Positions 40,390-52,247 of a DNA stretch of 63,229 bases are shown one piece after another. The stretch is from NCBI RefSeq assembly GCF_900107375.1, contig NZ_FNPT01000002.1, positions 119,106 through 182,334 on the forward strand. Reading direction: 5' to 3'. Source of the stretch: Lysobacter sp. yr284. GTDB taxonomy: Bacteria; Pseudomonadota; Gammaproteobacteria; Xanthomonadales; Xanthomonadaceae. Made by a program: the position numbers and the translations under genes. The notes beneath the pieces are model-generated. The model saw nothing but the letters and a program-made list of their open reading frames with translations. It did not search any database and was not told the origin of the DNA. How positions within the stretch are numbered: position 1 is the stretch's first letter; each line of letters begins with the position of its first letter.

Positions 40390-40494
40390 GAGGGCGGCGG
40401 GTGTCGGGGCGGTGGGCTCGGGGCTCGCTGGGACGCCGGCAGGTCGGCGGCTGGCCTCACGATCGCGCGCAGCCGGAGCGTGGCGTCCCGGCGC

Positions 40495-40800
40495 TTACGC
40501 CCGCGGCAGCACGATCTGGCGCTTGTCCTTGCTCGGCCGGTACAGCACGGCGGTATGGCCGATGCGCTGGACCAGGGCGGCGCCGGTGCGCTCGGCGAGG
40601 TCGGCGATCAGGGTGTCGCGGGCGTCGCGGTCTTCGGCGCCGACCTTGACCTTGATCAGCTCGTGATGCTCCAGGGCCAGGTCGATCTCGGCGATCAGGG
40701 CATCGGTGACGCCTTTGCCGCCGACCTGCAACATGGCCTTGAGATCGTGGGCCTGTCCGCGCAGGAAACGGGTCTGGGCGGAGGTCAACAGGGTCGGCAT
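40495..40800 (-). CDS. yhbY: Ribosome assembly RNA-binding protein YhbY
   Basis: 101 residues. LTSAQTRFLRGQAHDLKAMLQVGGKGVTDALIAEIDLALEHHELIKVKV is the CRM domain with the conserved GxxG (GGKG) RNA-binding loop. It binds 23S rRNA precursors during 50S assembly. It is divergent from rlmE, with 80 bp between start codons, the standard yhbY/rlmE/ftsH arrangement. Confidence 0.94.
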   Translation of the reverse strand: MPTLLTSAQTRFLRGQAHDLKAMLQVGGKGVTDALIAEIDLALEHHELIKVKVGAEDRDARDTLIADLAERTGAALVQRIGHTAVLYRPSKDKRQIVLPRA

Positions 40801-40880
40801 CGGGACACGCGAACTAAGCGGAAAGGGCGCTCAGGGTATCATGGCGCCCCCACCCCCCATCCGGACCGGCGCCCCACGCC

Positions 40881-41528
40881 ATGGCGACGCGCAGCAAATC
40901 CAGCCAGCGCTGGCTCAAGGAACACTTCTCCGACCCCTTCGTGAAGAAGGCCAAGTCCGAAGGCCTGCGCTCGCGCGCGGCCTACAAACTGGAGGAACTG
41001 GTCGAGCGCGACCGCCTGCTCAAGCCGGGCATGGTGGTGGTTGACCTGGGCGCCGCCCCGGGCGGCTGGTCGCAATGGGTCCGCCAGGAAATGGAGCGGC
41101 TGTGGCCGAAACAGCCCGGCCGGCTCGTGGCCCTGGACATCCTGGACATGCCCGGCCTGGCCGGGGTCGAGTTCATTCACGGCGATTTCCGCGAAGATGC
41201 GGTGCTGGCCCAGCTGGAATCCACGCTGGACGGCCAGGTCGTGGACCTTGTGCTGTCCGACATGGCCCCCAATATGAGCGGGGTGGACGCGGTCGACCTG
41301 CCGCGAGCGATGCACCTTTCGGAGCTGGCGATGGACTTCGCCGACCGGCACCTGAGGGTCGAAGGCACCTTCCTGATCAAGCTGTTCCAGGGAGTGGGCT
41401 TCGACGAGTACGTGCGCGAACTGCGCCGGCGCTACGCCAAGGTCTCGATCCGCAAGCCGGCGGCCTCGCGCAAGCGGTCGCCGGAGGTCTATGCGCTGGC
41501 CCAAGGCAAACGGGCGACGCCGACCTGA
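40881..41528 (+). CDS. rlmE: 23S rRNA (uridine(2552)-2'-O)-methyltransferase
   Basis: 215 residues. [11 protein letters not shown] carries the first catalytic Lys, [14 protein letters not shown] is the SAM loop, [17 protein letters not shown] the catalytic Asp, [11 protein letters not shown] the second Lys and [13 protein letters not shown] the Glu of the K-D-K-E tetrad. It methylates U2552 in the ribosomal A-loop at a late stage of 50S assembly. ftsH follows 173 bp later. Confidence 0.96.
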   Translation: MATRSKSSQRWLKEHFSDPFVKKAKSEGLRSRAAYKLEELVERDRLLKPGMVVVDLGAAPGGWSQWVRQEMERLWPKQPGRLVALDILDMPGLAGVEFIHGDFREDAVLAQLESTLDGQVVDLVLSDMAPNMSGVDAVDLPRAMHLSELAMDFADRHLRVEGTFLIKLFQGVGFDEYVRELRRRYAKVSIRKPAASRKRSPEVYALAQGKRATPT

Positions 41529-41701
41529 CCGGGGCCGCCCGGACAGGCCGGGCAAGCGGGGCTTGCTGAACGAGCCTGTTCGTGAACGGCGCCGCTGCCG
41601 GCAGATGTACCGGGGCGGTGGGTGTGAGAATCTGGCAGTTACCGCGGGCGCAAGAGGCGTTCGCGGCCACGGGTCCCGCGGGGCCGCAGGGTAGGAAACA
41701 A

Positions 41702-43600
<1,899 letters not shown>

Positions 43601-43628
43601 CGAAGTTGCGTTCAACGCGCCCCAACAA

Positions 43629-43660
43629 AACGCCGGGATCTCCCGGCGTTTTTGTTTTTG
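43629..43660 (+). terminator. Rho-independent terminator of ftsH
   Basis: AACGCCGGGA pairs with TCCCGGCGTT (43629-43650), followed by TTTGTTTTT. It separates ftsH from folP transcription. Confidence 0.9.
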
Positions 43661-43690
43661 CTCCCAACTGGCCACAGTCTCGTAGCCTCC

Positions 43691-43820
43691 CTGTAGGAGC
43701 GGCGCAAGCCGCGACCGCGCCACAACGCCTGCCTCGCGTCTCTCCATCCCGACGATCCCGACTTCGTGCCTGCGCCGTCCGCCCACGTTCGCGGTCGCGA
43801 CTCGCGTCGCTCCTACAGGG
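43691..43820. repeat. Inverted pair of the 'tgtaggagcggcgcaagccgcgaccgcg' REP-like element
   Basis: Plus-strand copy at about 43691-43720 and minus-strand copy at about 43787-43820 face each other in the ftsH-folP gap, with roughly 65 bp between. It is the same family as the elements at 1-280. Such pairs form long hairpins in RNA and are typical BIME-like units. Confidence 0.75.
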
Positions 43821-43888
43821 GGCGATCCCAACAGCGCGGGCCGGCGAGCGGGTAGCATTCGAGACTTAGCCGCCTGTGGACCCGCCCC

Positions 43889-44788
43889 ATGTTCGACCTG
43901 TCCCCGACCCTGGACTGCAACGGCCGTGTCCTCAAGCTCGATCGCCCGCGGGTGATGGGCATCGTCAACGTCACTCCCGATTCGTTTTCCGACGGCGGCG
44001 CCCACGACACGCTCGAAGCCGCGGTCGCGCACGGCCTGCAACTGGCCGCGCAGGGCGCCGACCTGCTCGACATCGGCGGCGAGTCCACTCGGCCCGGCGC
44101 GGCCGAGGTGCCGGTGGAGGAGGAGCTGCGGCGCACGATCCCGGTGATCGAGCGCCTCGCCCGCGAGACCGCGCTGCCGATCAGCATCGATACCTCCAAG
44201 CCCGAGGTGATGCGCGCCGCGGTCGCCGCCGGCGCCGGCCTGATCAACGATGTCTACGGCCTGCGCCGCGAAGGCGCGCTCGACGCCGCCGCCGCGCTCG
44301 GCGTGCCGGTGGTGCTGATGCACATGCAGGGCGAGCCGCGCTCGATGCAGCACGAGCCGCACTACGAGGACGTGGTGGCCGAAGTGCACCGGTTCCTGGC
44401 CGAACGCATCTTCGCCGCCGAGATGGCCGGCATCGCCAAGAAGCGCATCGTGGTCGATCCGGGCTTCGGCTTCGGCAAGACCCTGCAGCACAACCTGACC
44501 CTGCTGGCCCAGCTGGAACGCTTCGGCGAACTCGGCGTGCCGGTGCTGGCGGGGCTGTCGCGCAAGCGCAGCATCGGCGAGCTGACCGGCCGCGAGGACG
44601 CGCGCGAGCGCGTGCACGGCTCGGTCGCCGCGCACCTGATCGCGGCCCAGCGCGGCGCGCGCCTGCTGCGCGCGCACGACGTGGCCGCGACCGTGGACGC
44701 GCTGAAGGTCTGGGAAGCGGTGGCCGCGCAGGTCCAGCCGCGCCGCGCGGCGGCGCCGGCGATGCCGAAGTGGCCCGACGAGGATTGA
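43889..44788 (+). CDS. folP: Dihydropteroate synthase
   Basis: 299 residues. PRVMGIVNVTPDSFSDGG, LLDIGGESTRPGA, PISIDTSKPEVMRAAVAAGAGLINDVYG, VLMHMQGEP, DPGFGFGKT, GLSRKRSIGEL and GSVAAHLIAA form the DHPS signature set. It joins p-aminobenzoate with hydroxymethyl-dihydropterin diphosphate for folate and is the sulfonamide target. In many gammaproteobacteria glmM follows folP; here a repeat array follows. Confidence 0.96.
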   Translation: MFDLSPTLDCNGRVLKLDRPRVMGIVNVTPDSFSDGGAHDTLEAAVAHGLQLAAQGADLLDIGGESTRPGAAEVPVEEELRRTIPVIERLARETALPISIDTSKPEVMRAAVAAGAGLINDVYGLRREGALDAAAALGVPVVLMHMQGEPRSMQHEPHYEDVVAEVHRFLAERIFAAEMAGIAKKRIVVDPGFGFGKTLQHNLTLLAQLERFGELGVPVLAGLSRKRSIGELTGREDARERVHGSVAAHLIAAQRGARLLRAHDVAATVDALKVWEAVAAQVQPRRAAAPAMPKWPDED

Positions 44789-44835
44789 CGGGCGAGGTGC
44801 GCGCGCGGGCGCGCGATTGTTTTCTCGCCGATCCC

Positions 44836-44930
44836 GCCGAGACCTTGGCGCTGCAGGCGTGGAACCCGGTTCCCGGATGCTTGTGCGCATGCGTGTCCAT
44901 CGCCTTGTCGATAGCGCAGCGGGCGCAGGC
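44836..44930. repeat. Decayed copy preceding the 206-bp repeat array
   Basis: The stretch from GCCGAGACCTTGGCGCTGC to the word CTTGTCGATAGCG aligns by eye, with many substitutions, to the first half of the 206-bp units (GCCGAAGCCTTGTCGCATAA...GTGTGGATAGCG). The DnaA-box-like pair has been lost here. It marks an older member of the array. Confidence 0.5.
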
Positions 44931-45000
44931 GTGTCGTGGCGCGGCGTGGCGCTGCGAGCCGATGCGGCGCGCGGCCGCCGGTGGGCGCTGCGATGGGCTG

Positions 45001-45720
45001 GACAAAAAACAGCCAAACTCACCGAAGCCTTGTCGCATAAGGCGTGAAACCCGATTCCACGGCATGTGTCCCAATGCTTGTCCACAGGCTGTGTGGATAG
45101 CGGCGGGCCCGCGCGGCGAGGCGCTTGCAGCGAAACGCGAAAAAAGCAAGGCCGCAGCGTTGGAATGCGTCGTCGGCGCGCGCGCATCGGGCATGAATCG
45201 GTGTTGGACAAAAAATGATCAAACTCGCCGAAGCCTTGTCCCGTAAGGCGTGAAACCCGATTCCACGGCGTGTGTCCCAATGCTTGTCCACAGGCTGTGT
45301 GGATAGCGGCGGGCCCGCGCGGCGAGGCGCTTGCAGCGAAACGCGAAAAAAGCAAGGCCGCAGCGTCGGATTTAGTCGTCGGCGCGCGTGTGGCGGGCCT
45401 GAATCGGCGTTGGACAAAAAATGATCAAACTCGCCGAGGCCTTGTCGCATAAGGCGTGAAACCCGATTCCACTGCGTGTGTCCCAATGCTTGTCCACAGG
45501 CTGTGTGGACAGCGGCGAGCCCGCGCGGCGAGGCGCTTGCAGCGAAACGCGAAAAAAGCAAGGCCGCAGCATCGGAATCCGTCGTCGGCGCGTGCGCTTC
45601 GGGCTTGAATCGGTGTTGGACAAAAAATGATCAAACTCGCCGAAGCCTTGTCCCGTAAGGCGTGAAACCCGATTCCACTGCGTGTGTCCCAATGCTTGTC
45701 CACAGGCTGTGTGGATAGCG
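45001..45720. repeat. Array of 206-bp tandem repeats, 3.5 copies, each with an inverted DnaA-box-like pair
   Basis: Units begin with GACAAAAAA at 45001, 45207, 45413 and 45619; the fourth stops matching at about 45720. The period is exactly 206 bp each time, and units 2 and 3 differ at about 17 positions, mostly in the last 50 bp. Because 206 is not a multiple of three and stops occur in each frame, the array is not a repeated protein. Each unit contains TTGTCCACA, spacer GGCTG, TGTGGATAG (TGTGGACAG in unit 3): 45078-45100, 45284-45306, 45490-45512 and 45696-45718. TTGTCCACA is one base from the enteric DnaA box TTATCCACA and equals the preferred box of high-GC actinobacteria. The remaining sequence 45721-46060 has no gene or repeat. 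Confidence 0.85.
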
Positions 45721-46059
45721 ATGGCGCGGCCGCTCGGCGTGGCGCGAGCCGGAGCCGGTGCGCGGCGCGAACGCACGCAGGCGCGAAGCGGGCAGGGGAC
45801 GCTGGCCCGCCGCTGCCTGGTGCGCTGCAGCACGCGGCGCAGGCCGCAGGGGCGTCGAGCGCATCGTCTGCCGGACGCCCGGCGACTGTGCGGCCGGGGC
45901 CGGCGAGCGCGGCGATCGCGCCGAAGTCCCGTCTGCGCAGGCGCAAACATCGATCCGCACGCCAGCGTCCGCGCGCCTGTCGCCGCCGCCGCGCAAGCCC
46001 CGGTCGCCGATGCCGATGCCTGCGGCAAAGTCAAGGAAATTCACTGGCGAATTTCTCGC

Positions 46060-46160
46060 CAAACCTCTTGCAATGCTTATGCCGCAAGGCTTCGCGGACG
46101 CAATCGAAAAACTGTCCGCAGGCTTGTCCACAGGGGATGTGGACAACTGCAACGGGCTGG
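46060..46160. repeat. Diverged solitary member of the repeat family upstream of miaA
   Basis: CAAACCTCTTGCAATGCTTA and the following GCCGCAAGGC resemble CAAACTCGCCGAAGCCTTGTCGCATAAGGC of the array units, and are followed after a similar distance by the inverted TTGTCCACA pair at 46124-46146. It is clearly less GC-rich than its surroundings. An in-frame translation exists but matches nothing known. Confidence 0.5.
46124..46146. promoter_or_regulatory. Perfect inverted pair of TTGTCCACA 9-mers
   Basis: TTGTCCACA (46124-46132), spacer GGGGA, TGTGGACAA (46138-46146): both 9-mers identical on opposite strands with the same 5-nt spacing seen in the four array units. It lies about 200 bp upstream of miaA. 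It may be a DnaA-binding site or the stem of a hairpin RNA. Confidence 0.6.
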
Positions 46161-46342
46161 TCAAGAAATGGGCAAATTCCTGTAAAGCCGGGCCCGGCGC
46201 GGGCCGCCGGGCCGCCGCCGAACGCCCGCCGCAGCGCGGTTGCGCAGCGGCCGGGGCCTGTTCGCGGCGGCGGCGGGCCGGCTTCCGCAGGCCGCGCGCC
46301 TGTGCGAGGCTGCGCGTCGCCCACCGCCGTACCCGCCCGCGC

Positions 46343-47332
46343 ATGACCGCCTCCCTCGACCCGCGCCCGCTCGCCATCGCCCTGATGGGCCCGACCGCCT
46401 CGGGCAAGACCGCGCTCGCGCTGGATTGGGCGCAGCGCCTGGATGCGGAGATCGTCAGCGTCGACTCGGCCCTGGTCTACCGCGGCCTGGACATCGGCGC
46501 GGCCAAGCCGAGCGCAGCCGAGCGCGCGGCGGTGCCGCACCACCTGATCGACGTGCGCGAGCCGTGGCAGGCCTATTCGGCGGCCGAGTTCGCCAGCGAT
46601 GCGCGCGCGGCGATGGCGCAGATCGCCGCGCGCGGGCGCCTGCCGATCCTGGCCGGCGGCACCGGGCTGTACTTCCACGCCCTGCTGCACGGCCTGTCGG
46701 ACATGCCCGAGGCCGACCCGGCCACCCGCGCCGCGCTGACCGCCGAGGCCGCGCAGCGCGGCTGGGCGGCGCTGCACGCCGAGCTGGCCGCGCTCGACCC
46801 GGAGGCGGCCGCGCGCATCCACGCCACCGACGCCCAGCGCATCCAGCGCGCGCTCGAGGTCTGGCGCCTGTCCGGCCGCACCATCAGCGACTGGCGCCGG
46901 GCCTCGGCGGCGCGCCCGCGGCTGCCGTTCCGGGTGCTCAAGCTGGTGCTGGCGCCGGCCGAGCGCGCGGTGCTGCACGCGCGGATCGAACGCCGCTTCG
47001 AGCAGATGCTGGCCGACGGCTTCCTCGACGAGGTCCGCGCGCTGCGCGCGCTGCCGGGGCTGGCTGCGCATCCCAGCCCGCTGGAGCTGCCGGCGATCCG
47101 CGCGGTCGGCTACCGCCAGGCCTGGGAACACCTCGACGGCGCGTTCGACGCGGCGCAGCTGCGCGACCGCGGCGTGTTCGCCACCCGCCAGCTGGCCAAG
47201 CGCCAGCTGACCTGGCTACGCGGCGAACTTGACGCGCGCTGGTTCGATCCTTTGCGCGACGCGGCCGAACTGGAGCGCGCGGTCGGGCTGTTCGCCGGCG
47301 CCCGCCTGCGCGCGCGCGCCCAGGGCGCTTAG
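46343..47332 (+). CDS. miaA: tRNA dimethylallyltransferase
   Basis: 329 residues. [19 protein letters not shown] (P-loop), [60 protein letters not shown] and [17 protein letters not shown] are the IPT signature. It adds the dimethylallyl group to A37 of tRNAs reading UNN codons, using isoprenoid made via IspD/IspF. The ATG at 46343 was chosen; the open frame continues upstream into repeat-derived sequence without family match. hfq follows, the classical miaA-hfq order. Confidence 0.96.
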   Translation: MTASLDPRPLAIALMGPTASGKTALALDWAQRLDAEIVSVDSALVYRGLDIGAAKPSAAERAAVPHHLIDVREPWQAYSAAEFASDARAAMAQIAARGRLPILAGGTGLYFHALLHGLSDMPEADPATRAALTAEAAQRGWAALHAELAALDPEAAARIHATDAQRIQRALEVWRLSGRTISDWRRASAARPRLPFRVLKLVLAPAERAVLHARIERRFEQMLADGFLDEVRALRALPGLAAHPSPLELPAIRAVGYRQAWEHLDGAFDAAQLRDRGVFATRQLAKRQLTWLRGELDARWFDPLRDAAELERAVGLFAGARLRARAQGA

Positions 47333-47532
47333 CGGCGCCCGCGCCAGCGCGCGCAAACCCCGACCCGGGTCGCAATGTTTGCTTGCACTTGCGTTAACAT
47401 CGGGCGGTCGCCCCTGTGGGGACAACAGCCGGCGATACGGAAGCGACCGTTTCCGGGCTCCCGGGCCTACCGCCCGGTCCCGACGGCGGGTCGCGCCGTC
47501 CTAATAACTAGAACATGCTGGGGAATTAGAAG

Positions 47533-47805
47533 ATGTCTAAGGGGCAATCCCTGCAGGATCCTTTCCTGAATGCGCTGCGTCGCGAACGCGTACCGGTCTC
47601 GGTCTACCTGGTCAACGGCATCAAGCTGCAGGGCACGATCGAATCCTTCGACCAGTTCGTGGTGCTGTTGCGCAATACCGTGAGCCAGATGGTCTACAAG
47701 CACGCCATTTCCACCGTGGTCCCCGCGCGCAACGTCCGCGTCGGCCCGGGCGGCGGCTATGTCCAGTCCGCCGACGGCGGCGATGGCAGCGACGAGAACG
47801 AATAA
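47533..47805 (+). CDS. hfq: RNA chaperone Hfq
   Basis: 90 residues. [43 protein letters not shown] (Sm1) and [11 protein letters not shown] (Sm2, YKHA proximal-face motif) are textbook Hfq. It pairs small RNAs with mRNAs as a hexamer. The C-terminus is a short Gly/Asp-rich tail. Its 200-bp upstream region is expected to hold a promoter separate from miaA, but none could be assigned with confidence. Confidence 0.97.
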   Translation: MSKGQSLQDPFLNALRRERVPVSVYLVNGIKLQGTIESFDQFVVLLRNTVSQMVYKHAISTVVPARNVRVGPGGGYVQSADGGDGSDENE

Positions 47806-47902
47806 GCGCTCGCGGCGCGGCGGACGATTGAGAAACCGGCGCGGCGCCACCATCTGCCAGGGTTCGTCCCCGGGCACGGCCCGCCAGTCAGCTTCCTGAT
47901 CG

Positions 47903-49201
<1,299 letters not shown>

Positions 49202-49357
49202 AATCGACAGGTTCGCGCGCGCTGAATGCGCGTGCGACCCGCCGCGGGCGCCCCAGCGTCCGCGGACCGGCGCCGGCCCTGCCGCGGCCGGTGCCGGTTG
49301 GAACCGCCTTGCTCGCGCAGGACGCTCCGTTCGGCCTCCACTTTCTTAGGAGCAGGC

Positions 49358-50479
49358 ATGGCCTGGAACACCCCCGGCAGTGACAATTCCGGCGACAACC
49401 GACCGTCGCGGCAACGCAAACCCCAAGGCCGCGGCCTGGACGCCCTGATCGACTCCGCGCGCGGCCTGTTCGGCGGCGGCGGCGCCGGCAGCATCCTGCG
49501 CTGGGTCGGCGTGCTGGTCGCGCTGTGGCTGGCGTTCAACTGCTTCGTGTTGGTGACCGAGCAGGAACGCGGCGTGGTCCTGCGCTTCGGCACCTTCTCG
49601 CGCGTGCTCCAGCCCGGCCCGCACTTCAAGCTGCCGTGGCCGGTGGAGAGCGTGCAGAAGGTCAACGCGACCCAGAGCAAGGCCTACAGCGAGAACGTTC
49701 CGGTCCTGACCCGCGACGGCAACATGGTCAACGTCGAGATCAACGTCCAGTACCGGATCGAGTCGCCGCGCCAGTACCTGTTCGGCTCGCGCGCGCCGGA
49801 AGAAGTGCTCAAGCAGGCCGCGCAGAGCGCGGTGCGCGAGCAGATCGGCCGCTCCGACCTGGACACCGTGCTCGGCGCGCGCAGCGTGCTGACCACCCAG
49901 GTGCGCCAGCGCCTGCAGGCCTCGCTGAAGGATTACGAGACCGGCCTGACCGTCACCGAGCTCAACCTGCCCAACGCGCGCCCGCCGGACGAGGTCAAGG
50001 ACGCGTTCGACGAGGCCCAGCGCGCCAACGCCGACAAGTCCACCGCGATCAACGAGGCCCAGGCCTACGCCAAGAAGATCGTGCCGGAAGCGCGCGGCGA
50101 CGCGCAGCGCATCCGCACCACCGCCGAGGGCTACAAGACCTCGATCGTGGCGCGCGCGCAAGGCGACGCGGCGCGCTTCACGCTGCTGGTCGAGCAGTAC
50201 AAGGGCGCGCCGGAAGTGACCCGCAAGCGGCTGTGGCTGGATGCGGTGCAGGAAGTGCTGTCCAACAACCGCAAGATCGTCGGCGGCGATTCGCGCCAGA
50301 TCCTGCAGATTCCGCTGACCGACCGCGGCGGCGTGCCGCTGACCCCAGGCCCGGTCAGCGTGCCGCTGGCCCAGCCCGAACTGCTGCCCTCGGTGACGGC
50401 GACCGATTCTTCGCGGTCGTCCGCGCCCTACAGCGGCCGTCCCGAGCGCCCGAAGACCCGCGATGAGGTGATGCGATGA
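49358..50479 (+). CDS. hflK: FtsH modulator HflK
   Basis: 373 residues. Gly/Arg-rich cytoplasmic start, one membrane helix (WVGVLVALWLAFNCFVLV), then the SPFH/band-7 domain TEQERGVVLRFGTFSRVLQPGPHFKLPWPVESV with RDGNMVNVEINVQYRI. A coiled coil follows (RAQGDAARFTLLVEQYKGAPEVTRKRLWL). With HflC it forms the large periplasmic cage around FtsH. Start chosen for TAGGAG upstream. Its stop overlaps the hflC start. Confidence 0.95.
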   Translation: MAWNTPGSDNSGDNRPSRQRKPQGRGLDALIDSARGLFGGGGAGSILRWVGVLVALWLAFNCFVLVTEQERGVVLRFGTFSRVLQPGPHFKLPWPVESVQKVNATQSKAYSENVPVLTRDGNMVNVEINVQYRIESPRQYLFGSRAPEEVLKQAAQSAVREQIGRSDLDTVLGARSVLTTQVRQRLQASLKDYETGLTVTELNLPNARPPDEVKDAFDEAQRANADKSTAINEAQAYAKKIVPEARGDAQRIRTTAEGYKTSIVARAQGDAARFTLLVEQYKGAPEVTRKRLWLDAVQEVLSNNRKIVGGDSRQILQIPLTDRGGVPLTPGPVSVPLAQPELLPSVTATDSSRSSAPYSGRPERPKTRDEVMR

Positions 50480-51339
50480 GAGTTCCTGCCCTGATCGCAG
50501 CGGGCGTGGCCCTGCTGCTGGCCCTGCTGGGCTCGATGTTCGTGGTCAAGGAAGGCCACAGCGCGATCGTGTTCCGCCTCGGCACCGTGGTGCGCGAGGA
50601 CGTCGCCCCCGGCCTGCGCTTCAAGTGGCCGCTGATCGAGACCGCGCGCACCTTCGACCGCCGCCTCAACGTGCTGCCGGCCGAGCCGGAGCGCTACCTG
50701 ACCGCCGACAAGCTCGACATCAGCATCGACTTCTTCGCGCTCGGCCGGATCGAGGACATGCGCCGCTTCTTCCAGGCCACCGGCGGCAACGAGGAAGTCG
50801 CGGCCGAGCGCCTGAAGCCGATCATCCGCGACGCGCTGCGCAACGAGATCAACTCGCTCAAGCTGCTCGACGTGGTCAAGGGCGACCGCGAGGCGGTGAT
50901 CGGCAAGCAGCTGATGGCGATCAACCGCGGCGCGGCGACCCTGGGCGTGAAGATCCAGGACATCCGGATCAAGCGCATCGACCTGCCGCAGGACAGCAAC
51001 GTGCTGCAGTCGGTCTACAACCAGATGCGCTCGCAGCGCCTGCAGGTGGCCAGCCAGCTGCGCGCGGAAGGCTTCGAGCAGTCGCAGGCGGTGCGCGCGT
51101 CGGCCGACCGCGACAAGACCGTGCTGCTGGCCGAGGCCGAGCGCGACGCCCAGCGCCTGCGCGGCGAAGGCGACGCCGAGGCCGCGCGCCTGTACGGCGA
51201 GGCGGCGTCGAAGGACCCGTCGTTCTTCACCTTCCAGCGCAGCCTGGATTCCTACCGCAAGGCGTTCGCCGACGGCCAGAGCGTGATCGTGCTCGACCGC
51301 GACGATCCGTATCTGCAGTACCTCAAGTCCGACCGCTGA
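50476..51339 (+). CDS. hflC: FtsH modulator HflC
   Basis: 287 residues; ATG overlaps the hflK stop (ATGA). Signal-anchor helix (LIAAGVALLLALLGSMFVV), SPFH domain (KEGHSAIVFRLGTVVREDVAPGLRFKWPL), then IKRIDLPQDSNVLQSVYNQMRSQR and the FFTFQRSLDSYRKAF-type C-terminus. Partner of HflK in the inner-membrane HflKC-FtsH assembly. Confidence 0.95.
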   Translation: MRVPALIAAGVALLLALLGSMFVVKEGHSAIVFRLGTVVREDVAPGLRFKWPLIETARTFDRRLNVLPAEPERYLTADKLDISIDFFALGRIEDMRRFFQATGGNEEVAAERLKPIIRDALRNEINSLKLLDVVKGDREAVIGKQLMAINRGAATLGVKIQDIRIKRIDLPQDSNVLQSVYNQMRSQRLQVASQLRAEGFEQSQAVRASADRDKTVLLAEAERDAQRLRGEGDAEAARLYGEAASKDPSFFTFQRSLDSYRKAFADGQSVIVLDRDDPYLQYLKSDR

Positions 51340-51348
51340 GGCCGGCCG

Positions 51349-51540
51349 ATGGCCGGCGAAGTGTGGCGGGCCGTGTGCCTGGTCGTGGTGCTCGAGGGCC
51401 TGATGCTGTTCGTCGCCCCCGGCGGCTGGAAGCGCGCGGCCGAGCAGCTGCGCTCCTTGCCCGACCCGCACCTGCGCGCGGTCGGCGGGATCATGGTGGC
51501 GATGGCGCTGACCGGCCTGTGGTGCCTGCGCCAGGGCTGA
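51349..51540 (+). CDS. DUF2065 (YjeT-like) small membrane protein
   Basis: 63 residues: two helices (VCLVVVLEGLMLFVAPGGW and AVGGIMVAMALTGLWCLRQG) separated by KRAAEQLRSLPDPHLR. This is the DUF2065 protein usually between hflC and purA. Its function is not known; position suggests a link to HflKC. Confidence 0.85.
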   Translation: MAGEVWRAVCLVVVLEGLMLFVAPGGWKRAAEQLRSLPDPHLRAVGGIMVAMALTGLWCLRQG

Positions 51541-52247
51541 GGCCGCGGCCTTGCCCGGGGCTGATGTTGTCCGAGCCGCTCCGATTCACCCGCCGTGCTG
51601 AAGGCCTTGGGGATGAAGCACGTCCCCGCGGCGGGCTTGGCTTGCTTGAGGCCGCAGGCTGAAGTCTCTGGATCCCCGCGTTCGCGGGGATGACGGTCTG
51701 GAGAGGGACGGGGCAGCCCACCTGCCGTCGTTACCGCGCCCGCGGGAACCCAGGGCGTTATCGAGGCAGGATCCTGAAGTCCCTGGCCCGCGGCTTCGCA
51801 GGCGCAGTAGGAGCGCCTTCAGGCCCGATACCCTTCGATCCGCCCCGGCCGATCCGCCCTGAGCCGATCCGCTACAAGCCAAACCCGCTCCAAGCCCTCA
51901 GCGCCGAAGCCGCCGCCATGGCCGCTTCCACAAGAAATCCATAAATCCAGCACGCGACTGCGGTCATGCGCGCGCCTCGACGCGCATCGCAGTTCCTCGC
52001 GCATCGCCGCCGGCGCTGCGAAACCTTCCCCCGACGAACCCGAAAACGCCCTGGTTTCGCCCTGTCGCGACGAGGCGGGTGCGGCTAGACAGTGGGCGGC
52101 GAGGCGTGCGCCGGCGCTGCAGGAAGGCGCGGCGCCGCATGCGGGAGACGACGCCGGCGGTGGCCGGCGCCGGGTCCGGCGGCCTCGCGGCCGTCGCAGG
52201 CGCAGGTGCGTCGCGGCGGACCCTCATTCCATTTCAGGAGAACCGTC
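51541..52247. repeat. Repeat-rich gap between the hflC cluster and the secreted protein gene
   Basis: Contains a perfect palindrome ATCCCCGCGTTCGCGGGGAT (51673-51692), the core of a widespread proteobacterial dispersed repeat (tggatccccgcgttcgcggggatgacg). Around 51590-51660 and 51795-51840 are further repeat-like words ('tgaaggccttggggatgaagc', 'gcgccttcaggcccgat') shared with 2609-2712. No gene is supported; 52250 onward is coding, with CAGGAG upstream of its ATG. Confidence 0.6.

Noticed and set aside
45019-45561. Minus-strand frames through the repeats (LFSRFAASASPRG type) as a repeated protein family.
   Set aside because: The period of 206 bp shifts the frame in each unit, so no periodic protein results; the frames are coincidental.
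45001-45720. Possible CRISPR array.
   Set aside because: Units are 206 bp and nearly identical along most of their length; there are no short repeats alternating with unique spacers and no cas genes.
45758-46342. N-terminal extension of MiaA by up to 195 residues.
   Set aside because: MiaA homologues begin just before the P-loop, which ATG 46343 provides; the upstream frame is repeat-derived and low-complexity.
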